Source: Acestrorhynchus altus
Taxonomy: Eukaryota > Chordata > Actinopteri > Characiformes > Acestrorhynchidae
DNA length: 64,000 nt
Reading direction: 5' to 3'
NCBI GenBank assembly: GCA_034509495.1
Contig: CM067507.1
Span: forward strand, 32,553,888 to 32,617,887
Shown: piece after piece, positions 54,839 to 64,000 of the stretch
How positions within the stretch are numbered: the stretch's first letter is position 1
Layout of the letters: every line of letters begins with the position of its first letter
Notes under the pieces: generated by a model
What the model was told of the DNA's origin: nothing
The model's database searches: none
The model's input: the letters and a program-made list of their open reading frames with translations, nothing else
Position numbers and translations under genes: made by a program

Positions 54839-56092
54839 ACAGACCACTTCTCACTTCCTGGCTGATGTTTTGGTCACTTTTGGCTCAGGTAGTGCAGCTT
54901 GTCCAGGATGGCACATCAATGCGATCTGTGGCAAGAAGGTTTGCTGTATCTGTCAGCGTAGTGTCCAGAGGCTGGAGGCGCTACCAGGAAACAGGCCAGT
55001 ACAGCAAGAGATGTACAGGAGGCCGTAGGAGGGCAACAACCCAGCAGCAGGACCGCTACCTCCACCTTTGTGCAAGTAGGAACAGGAGGAGCACTGCCAG
55101 AGCCCTGCAAAATGACCTCCAGCAGGCCACAAATGTGCATGTGTCTGCACAAATGGTTAGAAACTGACTCCATGAGGATGGTATGAGGGCCTGACGTCCA
55201 CAAATCAGGGTTGTGCTCACAGCCCAACACTGTGCAGGACGCTTGGTATTTGCCAGAGAACACCAGGATTGGCATATTTGCCACTGGCGCCCTGTGCTCT
55301 TCACAGATGAAAGCAGGTTCACACTGAGCACTGACAGACGTGACAGAGTCTGGAGATGCCATGGACAGCGATCTGCTGCCTGCAACATCCTTCAGCATGA
55401 CCGGTTTGGTGTGGAGTGGTATTTCTTTGGAGGGCAGCCCTCCATGTGCTAGCCAGAGGTAGCCTGACTGCCATTAGGTACCGAGATGAGATCTTCAGAC
55501 CTCTTGTGAGACCATATGCTGGTGCGGTTGACCCTGGGTTCTTCCTAATGCAGGACAGTGCTAGACCTCATGGGGGTGGAGTGTGTCAGCAGTTCCTGCA
55601 AGATGAAGGCATTGACGCTATGGACTGGCCCGCCCGTTCCCCAGACCTGAATCCGATTGAGCACATCTGGGACATCATGTCTCGCTCCATCCACCAACAT
55701 CACATTGCACCACAGACTGTCCAGGAGGTGGCTGATGCTTTAGTCCAGGTCTGGGAGGAGACCATCCGCCATCTCATCAGGAGCATTCCCAGGCATTGTA
55801 GGGAGGTTATACAGGCACGTGGAGGCCACACACAACACTGAGCCTCATTTTGACTTGTTTTAAGGACATTACATCAAAGTTGGATCAGCTGTAGTGTGTT
55901 TTTCCACTTTAATTTTGTGTGTGACTCCAAATCCAGGCCTCCATTGGTTAATAAATTTGATTTCCATTGATGGTTGTTGTGTGATTTTGTTTGTCAGCAC
56001 ATTCAGCTTTGTACAGAACAAAGTATTCAGTGGCAATATTTCATTCCTTCAGATTTAGGATGTGTTATTTGAGTGTATTTTTTTGAGCAGTG
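54839..56092 (+). pseudogene. Tc1-like transposon relic with DD34E transposase (subfamily C)
   Basis: Most of a Tc1 element is present, in three broken pieces. 54865-55167 encodes the N-terminal helix-turn-helix region (SMRSVARRFAVSVSVVSRGW, then RRYQETGQY and a basic GGRRRATT segment). In-frame TGA codons follow at 55165 and 55192. 55196-55452 carries FTDESRF with the first catalytic Asp. After a deletion and frameshift around 55410, 55416-55841 carries FLMQDSARPHG (second Asp) and SPDLNPIEHIWD (Glu), exactly 34 residues apart. The 3' end runs to a terminal repeat ending TTTTTTTGAGCAGTG at 56092. The left terminal repeat is absent; the element starts abruptly at the junction with the minus-strand relic. 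Two of the stops lie at likely former CGA or similar codons, consistent with CpG decay. Confidence 0.93.
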
Positions 56093-56395
56093 TATATGTA
56101 TATATGCCCATACCTGTAAACATTGTTATGAAGGCCAAAAAACAGTGGGTTTTTCATATGAAGCTGTTAGTGTACATTCATATGGACTTGCTTCTGTAAG
56201 AAGAGGAATTTCAGGTGAGCTGAGCCGTTTTGAGCTGGAGCTGAGAGGTGGAAAAATAGAGCTGTGGTCAGTGGTTTTTCTGTGTGTTTCTTCGCGGTAC
56301 TACAGCATTACACACTATTTTAAGACAAACCCTGAATCTGCTCGGCAAGAATCACTCTTCAATAATGCATTAGCTACCTAAAACCCCAGGCCTCC

Positions 56396-56404
<9 letters not shown>
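56093..56404. other. Single-copy stretch
   Basis: A 102-codon frame at 56073-56381 starts inside the Tc1 terminus and has no domain. Nothing recognised. Confidence 0.4.

Positions 56405-56460
<56 letters not shown>
56405..56460. repeat. (CT)n microsatellite
   Basis: About 28 CT units. Confidence 0.98.
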
Positions 56461-56462
<2 letters not shown>

Positions 56463-56581
56463 GTGGGGTTATGTATGTTGCAGACTGAGCAGATGAGAGC
56501 CGTATTGATCCATGCGCTGGAACACAGTTAGTCATCTGCACACTGGTGGGAGGGGCTGTGTTAGTCACTTAGGGAAACACT

Positions 56582-56585
<4 letters not shown>

Positions 56586-56669
<84 letters not shown>
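56586..56669. repeat. (CA)n microsatellite
   Basis: About 42 CA units, the longest CA run in the window. Confidence 0.98.
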
Positions 56670-56670
<1 letters not shown>

Positions 56671-57028
56671 GCAGAGAGGGGGGTGGGAGGCACACACATA
56701 ATTTAAGGCTTTGTGTAGAACACAAACCCAGCTAAACAAATATTTTCTTTTGAGCCATGACTCAAATACAAAAACAAAACAGAGAGAAAAGCCTCACTGA
56801 CAGATACATCTGAGCCAAAACAAAAACCCGATTGGACAGTTTTCTCCTGGACACTTCAACATCTTAATCTTTTAGTTTTGAGGTGCAATAAGTGTGTTTG
56901 CCTCAGCTGCTTGCAGAGTTTTAATGCAACAAGCATGCTCAGTATACAGACTTTAATGACCTCATGGGCAGATATACTCTGCGTCTGTTCACAGAGCTTT
57001 ACTTTTTACACGTTATGTTATATTACAG
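56670..57028. other. Single-copy stretch
   Basis: AT-rich; nothing recognised before the Tc1 relic. Confidence 0.4.
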
Positions 57029-57595
57029 TCTTATTCCAAAATGGATTAAATTCATTTCCCCCTCAAAATTCTACACACACCCCACAATGACAAAATCAGA
57101 AACGCTTGTTTAAAATCTCTGCAAATTTGTTACAAATAAAACACAAATATATTATATGTTTTCACAGCCTTTGCTTTAATACTTTGTTGAAGCGTCTTTG
57201 GCAGCAATTTCAACCTCACTTATTGAGTTTGATGCTACAAGCTGGGAACCTGTTTTTGGGAAATGTTTCTCATTCTTCTTTGCAGAACCACTCAAGCTCA
57301 ATCAGTTGGACGGGAAGTGTCAGTGCAAAGCCATTGCTAGATATCTCCAGAGATGTTCAATCAGGTTCAAGTCTGGACTCTGGCTGGGCCACTCAATGAC
57401 ATTCACAGAGTTGTCCTGAAGTCCTTCCTTTGTTATCTTAGAAATGGTATTGGCTAAGTGATTAGCAGTGCCTGGCTTCCTCCACACATGAATTTTGGCA
57501 TTTAATCCAAAAAGTAAAATCTTTTTGTTTCTCGTGGTCTTTTGGCAAACTTCAGACAGCCTGTCATGTGCCTTTTACTGAGAAGTGAGAAGTGG
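57029..57595 (-). pseudogene. Tc1-like transposon relic, minus strand (subfamily D)
   Basis: TTATTCCAAAATGGATTAAA, TTCACAGCCTTTGCTTTAAT, TTGGCAGCAATTTCAACCTC, CTCCAGAGATGTTCAATCAG then GTTCAAGTCTGGACTCTGGC, and ACAGAGTTGTCCTGAAGTCC are landmarks of a common fish Tc1 element read on the minus strand. Inside, the minus-strand phrase for L-K-F-A-K-R can be followed near 57550, but stops and frame changes prevent a transposase translation. The remembered full element is much longer between 57430 and 57460 (first catalytic region), so a large internal deletion is likely there. Confidence 0.72.
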
Positions 57596-57599
57596 CTGT

Positions 57600-57760
57600 C
57601 CACGTTAAAATTGCCTTTTTTCACCACTGAAAACACATCTTGTCAAATCCACTCTTTTAAGTGGATAAATATGAAATTTTGTAGTGTGGTTAATGAAAAT
57701 GAACACATGATGACAGGCAGGGTAGCCATGAAAAAACTACTGTTACCATAGATATATGCC
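57600..57760 (+). mobile_element. R-B dispersed element, copy 1
   Basis: AACACATCTTGTCAAATCCA, then CTCTTTTAAGTGGATAAATA and GTGTGGTTAATGAAAATGAA followed by CACATGATGACAGG, match 59506-59600. The centre contains a short palindrome (TCCAC...AAGTGGA). Such TCCACTTAAGTGGAT strings occur in fish hAT-type MITEs, but the class is unproven here. Confidence 0.55.
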
Positions 57761-59398
57761 TGCACTACATTTCCCACAATACCATGCAACTCTACTTGCT
57801 GATAGCTTACAGCTGGTAAACTTCAGTTCCATTATGTTCATCAGTCTTCATTAAAAAGCAACAACAGATGAAGAGCCGTAGTGCATTCTGTGTATATGTG
57901 GAGAACTGTGTATGAGTCTTCTCATTTAGACCCACTATTCTTCACTTACAGCATGACAGCATGTAGATGCAGAGCAATCAAAACAAATCAAGTTTATTGT
58001 TACATCACAGTACACCGGGTGAGTGAAAGACTCGGATGAAAGTCCCTCGCAGTAGTAAAACAGAATAGAATTCAATGGAGCCGTAGTGTGAGAAGGTAGA
58101 GGGAGTCTTTGCAGGGTGCAGTGGGAAAAAAGATGTCTATATATAGGGTATATATAGGGTTCCATGTTTCTTAACCCCTGTAACAGCAACACACACACAC
58201 ACACACACACCCCTTACGCCCGCACTCACACCAGCCCATCCCTAACAAGCCTCCTTAATGACCTACACACAATGCAACGCGGTCCAAAGCAGATGGCAAA
58301 TTAGCAGCAATTGTTCAGAAACAATGCAGCTCAGCAGAAGAGGGGGGGCAGACTCTGCTGTCTTTGGACACTGACTGTTTCCCTTGGTGGTCAGTTGCTG
58401 AACGGCTTCAACATAATGAGTAGTTGCTAATAAACATTTCAGACTCTAGGGCCTCAGTCCTTTGACACATCCAGTGTCTGCTAAGACAATTCTCTTGAGA
58501 ATTTTTATCTCATGGTTTCGGAAGAACGCACTGTGAAGACATTCTGATGTTGCTTCTGTATTTTTAGAAGGACCAGAGATGTATGTAGCTAGTTATGCAT
58601 ATGCAGGATGGTGTTATAAATTGGTATAATTGAAAGTCAAGGACTGAATTGAGATTAAGGAAGGCTGGGGAACCCTGTGTCTTCCATAGGTCCCACAAAT
58701 GTGAGCAATATTGTTTAGCATATGAGTCATTAAAGGGACCAAAGAATGAATTTACTTTATTTTAAGTTGTTCTTTGAAGAATGTGACATTGATTGGAGCA
58801 ATAAAGATCAGATATCATTTAAAAAAGCCCATTTACAGCCCTGTAATTTTGCTTCAGAATGAGAGAAACTGATTTTTGCTTTTGATAGGCGGCTCATGAA
58901 AACTTATTATAGCACAACACTATAACAAAAACTATTACAGAGTTTTACTGGATAGTGTTTCTGTCCTCTTGTTGGACCCTCTCAGCATGATGAAGAAATT
59001 GTAGCTCATCTTTCCTCTGAGTTTAACTTACTTGATCCTTCCTAGTAAAAAAATAATGTTTCCATTCTTTCTGATGAGTGTTTCGCTCCAGTTTGCTTCA
59101 GCTGAGGTAGTCCAGTTTGTTGTCTGTGTAGTTTGTTGAGGACATCGGAAAGAAGACTAACATTAACGTTAAGCCTAGTGCAGATCCCTGCTGGCCTCTG
59201 TGGCTTTTGTTTCATAGCATGTCGGATTTGAGCTCCTCTTCTGAGTATGCTAGCCGAGGAAAAGCCATGATCACGAGGCCTGGCTCTCACAGCACTGAGT
59301 ATCACCATAACTAACTGGAGTCTGGAGGTGACGAGCTGCTCTCCAGTATCAACAACACCATATTCTCCTGAAGTCACCATCATATTTTAACTATTTGA
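57761..59398. other. Single-copy stretch
   Basis: Contains TATATAGGG duplications at 58139-58158 and a (CA)n run at 58191-58210. Frames of 91 (57935-58210) and 113 codons (59042-59383) on the minus strand have no domain. No gene. Confidence 0.4.
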
Positions 59399-59810
59399 CT
59401 ATGGCTGCATTCACGATTAATAGCACGATTAAATTGGAAAATGCATGTTTTTATATGTTTTGGGAATTTTTCCACATTGAAATGTTATTTTCCGCCAAAA
59501 ACACATGATTTCAAATCCACTTAAGTGGATAAATCTGAAAATGCCCCTTTGCTGTTATAGGGTGGATAATGAAAATGCAGTGATGACTGGATATTGAAAT
59601 CATTATAAGAATGTCATGTACCTTCCACAGTTATAATATGGCAGAACCAGTAGTCACACTGTTTACTGCAGTAGGTGTTTTCAGTCCAGGTTTAGCTGCT
59701 TTGTATAATATACAGGCTGATTTTTGTGTGAAATGGACTGTTATAAACAACAGGCAGATTCAACCTTTTCCATCATTTTTTTTTATGTTAGTGTAGACAG
59801 GGACCATTTG
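59399..59810 (+). mobile_element. R-B dispersed element, copy 2
   Basis: GAAAATGCATGTTTTTATAT, TTTTCCGCCAAAAACACATG, then TTCAAATCCACTTAAGTGGA and GGTGGATAATGAAAATGCAG share the core of 57600-57760. The outer phrases CTATGGCTGCATTCACG and GTGTAGACAGGGACC are candidate ends. It has no ORF above background (a 61-codon frame at 59611 is not recognised). Confidence 0.55.
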
Positions 59811-60329
59811 ATAAACACTAGTGTAGCCAAAAATCCAAACTGCATTTTCTAATTCACCTGTGTTAAGTGGGATTAGTTCAACGCGAGGATGTGGGGTAAA
59901 GTCAGAGGATTAGAATCCTGTCTGAATGCACCGTCAGCCATTTTTCCTGAATGTGCATTCCTGTGTCAGAAATTTCAGACTATTCTACCTCCTGTTAAAC
60001 GAGCTGTAAAAAAGCCCCTCAGATTACATTAGTCTTGTACAAATCAACATGAGGGTAAAAATTCCTTCATTATTACATGAATACATTGACTAGTTCGAGT
60101 CTATGGTAAATGTTCATATCTACTGCAAATGCAGGCAAAATTGTGGACGAAACGGCCTCGAGCTTCCATAGGTTGTGTGTGTGAAGGTGCATACAGGCTA
60201 GTTTGTGTAGTGTAGAGTGTAGTGTAATTATTTTCAAACTATATTCTCATCAGCACTAAAGGGATATACGATTGGTTATTGTCCTATAACACTTTATAAG
60301 TGGTTAAGTACTCACCTATTATTTTTATG
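59811..60329. other. AT-rich single-copy stretch
   Basis: Short GTGTAGTGTAGAGTGTAGTG tandem near 60205-60228. Nothing else recognised. Confidence 0.4.
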
Positions 60330-61460
60330 GGGGAGGTGGCAGTGGAAATTAAGCAGTCACTCCCATCCCAGTCATCTTATCCAGTGCCAGGTGATCAAAT
60401 TTCACAGACGCCCTGTAATAAAATTAATTTTCTCCACCTCCCCAGGAAAAACTAATCCCATTCAAAAAGGGCTTTAGTTTAGACATAGCCTCAGGATTTC
60501 ACTACGGGGCTGGGCTCATGCAATTTTTGAGGGTGTAAATATAACAAGACTTTTATCCCATTTTCAGTTTGGTTTTGATGGACTTTCTTTTAAATTAGGA
60601 ACAACATTTGACATATTAGGTCCTTTAGGATGTGGTGGCTACACAGTTTCACACACCAATCATCACGGTGAACATAACAAGCCTGCATCCGTGGACATCT
60701 TTTTTCAATCTGACCTGCAGAAGACCCCGTAACATACAGGCCTTAATGAACTTTTATACCTAATATCTGTCATATCTTCCAGTTTACTTATTGATTATCA
60801 GCAGAGCGTTGGCCATTGGGATAAATTGTCCTTTAGACTGAAAGCCAACTTTGATGGAGAACTCTGAGGAGAACATTTGCTCCTACAATTAAATTATTAT
60901 GCAATCTTGATTTATGTCTAGGATTTAGTTCCCAAGTTCCTGTGCTGGCCTGGGGAATATTGCATTAGAGTTGGGTAAGTGCCTTGTCGCATGAGCCAGA
61001 TTGTAAATATAAGAAATGAAGAACCGGTTTGCTTGGCCACGCTCGGAGCACAGTGCCGGCCAATGGTAGCGGACCCTGATGAGGTAGTCCATTTGTGCTT
61101 AAATTTAGCGCTAACAGGATCTATCAGACCACATAATGGCAGCCTGCACAGCCATAACAAACCATGACTTATTTTAGTCTCCTCTCTGAGAAGGCTTGGG
61201 AATGCACATCTGATTTTGAGCCACCACTTTTTTTCAGCAGGCCCGCAATTTATTACTATTAAAACATAAATCAAAAATAATATATAATGGTAAGAATAAC
61301 AACGGTAAAGAGTTGCTCTTTTGCAATCTTATAGCTCACTTTTCCAGAGCATACAATTAGATTTTATTTAGTTTGGCCCTGCTTTTAGCACGGCAAGCAT
61401 GTTATGAATTAAAAATATTAACGGGATTTCATTTGGCTTTGGAGAGGAGAGAGGAATTTC
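60330..61460. other. Non-repetitive block, candidate conserved non-coding region
   Basis: Over 1 kb without microsatellite or transposon, of even composition. It holds phrases such as GGGTGTAAATATAACAAGAC, TTTAGCGCTAACAGGATCTA, TAACAAACCATGACTTATTT and many TTTAT/TAAT cores. The 118-codon minus-strand frame at 60918-61274 has no domain. It has the texture of deeply conserved developmental regulatory DNA; this is inference only. Confidence 0.35.
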
Positions 61461-62631
61461 AGCAAGGCATGGTCATGATCGCAGGGTGATCCTGGAAAAA
61501 GAGACCAAGCACATGGGCAGAGCCACGGAAAACCCTGAAAACCCTACAGGTTTGTCTTAATATGTTAACCACTGTTCCATTTCTGGGTTGGTGCAGTACA
61601 GTAGGTCTGGTCAGTGCAAGCCTGTAGAGATGGACCACACAGCCAGGTTGTAGAAAAGAGGTGCTGGGCCCAGGCCTACTGGCTCTGAGTCGAGTCCAGT
61701 GCAAACATCAGCTCGGCTAGAAGGCCAACAGAAACCACTGCGCACTTACAGTGCTATTACAGCTAATCATCTCACCATTTATTTTACGAATGGTACATTT
61801 CCCCACGCCTGACCTACTGCAAATGTAAGAAGGTGTTCATGCAGTTGTTCGAAATGTTTCCATTGTTTTAGTAACGTAACAACAGCAACAAGATCAGCAT
61901 AACGGTAAGAGCTGAGAGCAAATTCACTGACAGATCAGCATGTTGTTTTTCCTACGTTTTTGCAGGCCATACATTCCATAACATGACCTGCAATGCTTTC
62001 TGCAGAATGGGCCTCAATGGGCGTCTGGAGGAATTGACTTGACAGTGGTGAATCAGACACCAGGCTCAAATGAACTGCCCAGGTTTAGTGAAAGCCTCCA
62101 GCTAATTCCTTCCTGACAGATGCTTTATTCCGAGTCATGTCGTCTGAGGCCTTTTGGGGGGAAAGACACGTGCTTCATTCTCTTGAACAAATGCTGGAAA
62201 AAGAATCAACAAAAAAATGATATGAACAAAAGAAGAAGTGAAAAAAATCACACATAATGTATTCTTTCATTAGCAGTTTATGTTAAAATGGCTCTTTGTC
62301 TCTGGGATCAGCAGGCAGTAATGAGAGGGAGTGAGTGACAGCGTTGCTGTAGGGTAACAGTATCACGGTAGCCTACACCTGTTTGGGACGGCACACCATT
62401 TCAAAGTGCATTTGAACTCTTTGGAATAAAGTGTTTTCTTCCTCTCCTCTGTCATCAAATATCAGTGATTTACAGGTCATGGCTGCATATCATGTAAAAC
62501 TTCATAAGAGTAAAGTGGGAGGGGAGGAGACAGTATATGAACGAGATCCACAGAGAACGCTGTGCCTTTAGGGCTCAGAACAGTAATCTGTCCCAACACG
62601 TCAGTTTAACACAGGTACAAAACTCCCAAAA
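61461..62631. other. Single-copy stretch
   Basis: 61790-62170 is non-repetitive. TTTTTCCTACGTTTTTGCAG at about 61945-61964 looks like a splice acceptor, but the sequence after it is not coding in any convincing frame. No gene recognised. Confidence 0.35.

Positions 62632-62710
<79 letters not shown>
62632..62710. repeat. (CTGT)n followed by (CT)n
   Basis: About 7 CTGT units pass directly into about 25 CT units. Confidence 0.97.
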
Positions 62711-62713
<3 letters not shown>

Positions 62714-62739
62714 AGATGATGAGTTTGGGGAATGTCCAG

Positions 62740-62842
<103 letters not shown>

Positions 62843-62927
62843 GGAGAACCTTTAATGGATGTCAGTGTAAATCGTGATAATGGGTTGACTCTGCACCCCT
62901 GATGTATATGAATCAGTGGCCTACATT
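62843..62927. other. Spacer
   Basis: Unique sequence; its last bases GGCCTACATT resemble GGCTTACATC just after the next element. Confidence 0.5.
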
Positions 62928-63118
62928 AGTGTTTCTCAACCCTGGTCCTGGAGGCATCCCTGTCCTGCATATTTTAGTGCTTTCCTTGCTCCAAACACAC
63001 CTGATTCAACTAATCAGCTTATTATCAAGCCCTTGAGTTGCAGAGGGTGTGATAAATCAAGAAATCCACTAAAATCTGCAGGGCAGGGATGCCTCCAGGA
63101 CCAGGGTTGAGAAACACT
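62928..63118. mobile_element. Near-intact palindromic hAT-like MITE
   Basis: Terminal inverted repeats: the first 35 bases (AGTGTTTCTCAACCCTGGTC and on to GGAGGCATCCCTG) are a perfect complement of the last 35, and pairing continues to about 52 bp with two mismatches. The middle holds CACACCTGATTCAACTAATC. It is about 191 bp with no ORF. The flanks GGCCTACAT (62918-62926) and GGCTTACAT (63119-63127) match at 8 of 9 bases, consistent with a decayed 8-9 bp target duplication of hAT type. It is the best preserved of four copies of its superfamily here. Confidence 0.9.
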
Positions 63119-63420
63119 GGCTTACATCCTCTTTCAGAAAACAACTTTCACTGCACGGTAAATAGTGAGATGAGATGACTTTGCTGAATAATTACACTGG
63201 CATGACATTGGCTGGCACTGATATTAGTATTATCTGTCCTCGTAATAACCTGCCCCGCCCACTTTTGAAGCCCAGCTGCCCCCCTGTGTAGCATCACATG
63301 GAGCAACACGACCTCAGGCAGATCAAGTGTGAGGCAGCGAAAATGCAGGCTAATTACAGACAGACAGTAATTCAGAGCTACTGTCTGTCTACTGCTTCAA
63401 CCGCAGCTCATCATCGGTGA

Positions 63421-63421
<1 letters not shown>
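63119..63421. other. Single-copy stretch
   Basis: Even-composition sequence with an imperfect inverted pair CAGACAGACAGTA (63358-63370) and TACTGTCTGTCTA (63380-63392) that could form a stem. Nothing else recognised. Confidence 0.4.

Positions 63422-63500
<79 letters not shown>
63422..63500. repeat. (GT)n microsatellite
   Basis: About 39 GT units. Confidence 0.98.
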
Positions 63501-63503
<3 letters not shown>

Positions 63504-63586
63504 TAGTCTCTCTGATCTGTGGTGCACTTTACCCACTATGTTAATGATAATGCAAGTCAGTATGTCTTCTTTCTCTCTTGCCTATA

Positions 63587-63960
63587 CACTATATGGACAA
63601 AAGTATTGGGACACCTGCTCATACATTGTTTCTTTCGAAATCAAGGGGTCTCTACTTACCAGGAAAGACTTTCTACCAGATTTTGGAACATTGCTATAAG
63701 GATTTGTTTGCACTCAAAATCCTGAAAGTACTGGATGGATCACTTCAAAGAACACAGTGCTGCTTCAGTGCTCCCACTGCTCAGTGCTGGGGGTCTTTAT
63801 ACTCCTCAAGCCCATGCCTGACATTAGGCATTGTGCCAAAAGATTTATGTATATCTGCTCCAAAGAGTCTGATATTATTGGCAGTGGTCACCTGTGTCAG
63901 CAATGGGTGACCGAATGCATTTATTAGAAGGGACATCCACAAATATTTGGACATATAGTT
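63587..63960 (+). mobile_element. TA-flanked MITE (Tc1/mariner-like), near full length
   Basis: The left end CACTATATGGACAAAAGTAT and right end AATATTTGGACATATAGTT are inverted repeats. TA precedes (63585-63586) and follows (63961-63962), the expected target duplication of a Tc1/mariner-type element. The interior has AAGACTTTCTACCAGATTTT, GACATTAGGCATTGTGCCAA and CAGCAATGGGTGACCGAATG, colinear with the other copies. It is about 374 bp with no transposase; the overlapping frames (63421-63910) are not genes. Confidence 0.88.
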
Positions 63961-64000
63961 TATGTGTGTAAACGTATATATGCTTGTCTCGGCACAGGCC

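Noticed and set aside
54916..55398. 160-codon minus-strand frame
   Set aside because: It is the antisense shadow of the Tc1 transposase relic, whose motifs read on the plus strand.
61945..62010. A spliced exon after an acceptor-like pyrimidine tract and CAG
   Set aside because: No frame downstream is convincingly coding, and no donor site or neighbouring exon supports it.
63421..63910. Overlapping frames of 68-110 codons
   Set aside because: They run through a GT microsatellite and a MITE, and show no protein motif.

Overview
This window looks like teleost fish nuclear DNA, probably from an ostariophysan-type genome. The grounds are its content: many dinucleotide and tetranucleotide microsatellites, several decayed Tc1/mariner transposons with a DD34E signature, tRNA-derived SINEs of the fish V-SINE type, RTE and CR1/L2-group LINE fragments, and short TA-flanked or palindromic MITEs. 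The species is an inference I cannot test. There is no prokaryotic organisation (no operons, no ribosome-binding-site series), and I recognise no intact host protein-coding gene, rRNA, tRNA gene or CRISPR array. The window is best read as a gene desert or part of a very long intron.

Layout. 1-9 kb: a (CTTT)n and (GA)n pair, a palindromic hAT-like relic, a degenerate telomere-like CCTAA tract (3.6-3.9 kb), an L2-type LINE 3' end, a Tc1 transposase C-terminal scrap, a first copy of an unclassified dispersed element (called R-A here), then a long non-repetitive block (6.6-8.8 kb). 8.8-20 kb: a tRNA-derived SINE, an R-A copy interrupted by an RTE 3' tail and by an ATT microsatellite, two perfect hairpins, a GC-rich single-copy block (14.6-15.7 kb), a near full-length TA-flanked MITE and a Tc1 relic. 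20-35 kb: purine-rich and GT tracts, single-copy stretches, L2 and Tc1 relics, a second tRNA-derived SINE, and the longest unexplained ORF (31.1-31.6 kb, minus strand). 35-49 kb: a LINE ORF2 whose reverse transcriptase centre has been lost, an RTE C-terminal relic, Tc1 and L2 relics on the minus strand, a purine/pyrimidine mirror tract, a 43-bp telomere-like tandem array (44.0-44.7 kb) and several SINE/MITE composites. 49-64 kb: the third R-A body copy, a palindromic MITE cluster, two Tc1 relics fused in opposite orientation (54.6-56.1 kb), another Tc1 relic, a single-copy block (60.3-62.5 kb), long CTGT/CT/CTAT and GT arrays, a well-preserved hAT-like MITE and a near full-length TA-flanked MITE.

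None of the transposon genes is intact. Every transposase or reverse transcriptase fragment is truncated, frameshifted or carries stops, so nothing here should be autonomously mobile. The non-repetitive blocks are candidate conserved non-coding elements, but that rests only on their unusual base composition and complexity. A multi-species alignment would decide it.

I see no convincing new biological system. The most useful observations are the R-A family with its nested insertion and apparent microsatellite birth, the 34-bp perfect hairpin at 13.9 kb, the 43-bp telomere-like array at 44 kb, and the fused Tc1 relics at 54.8 kb.
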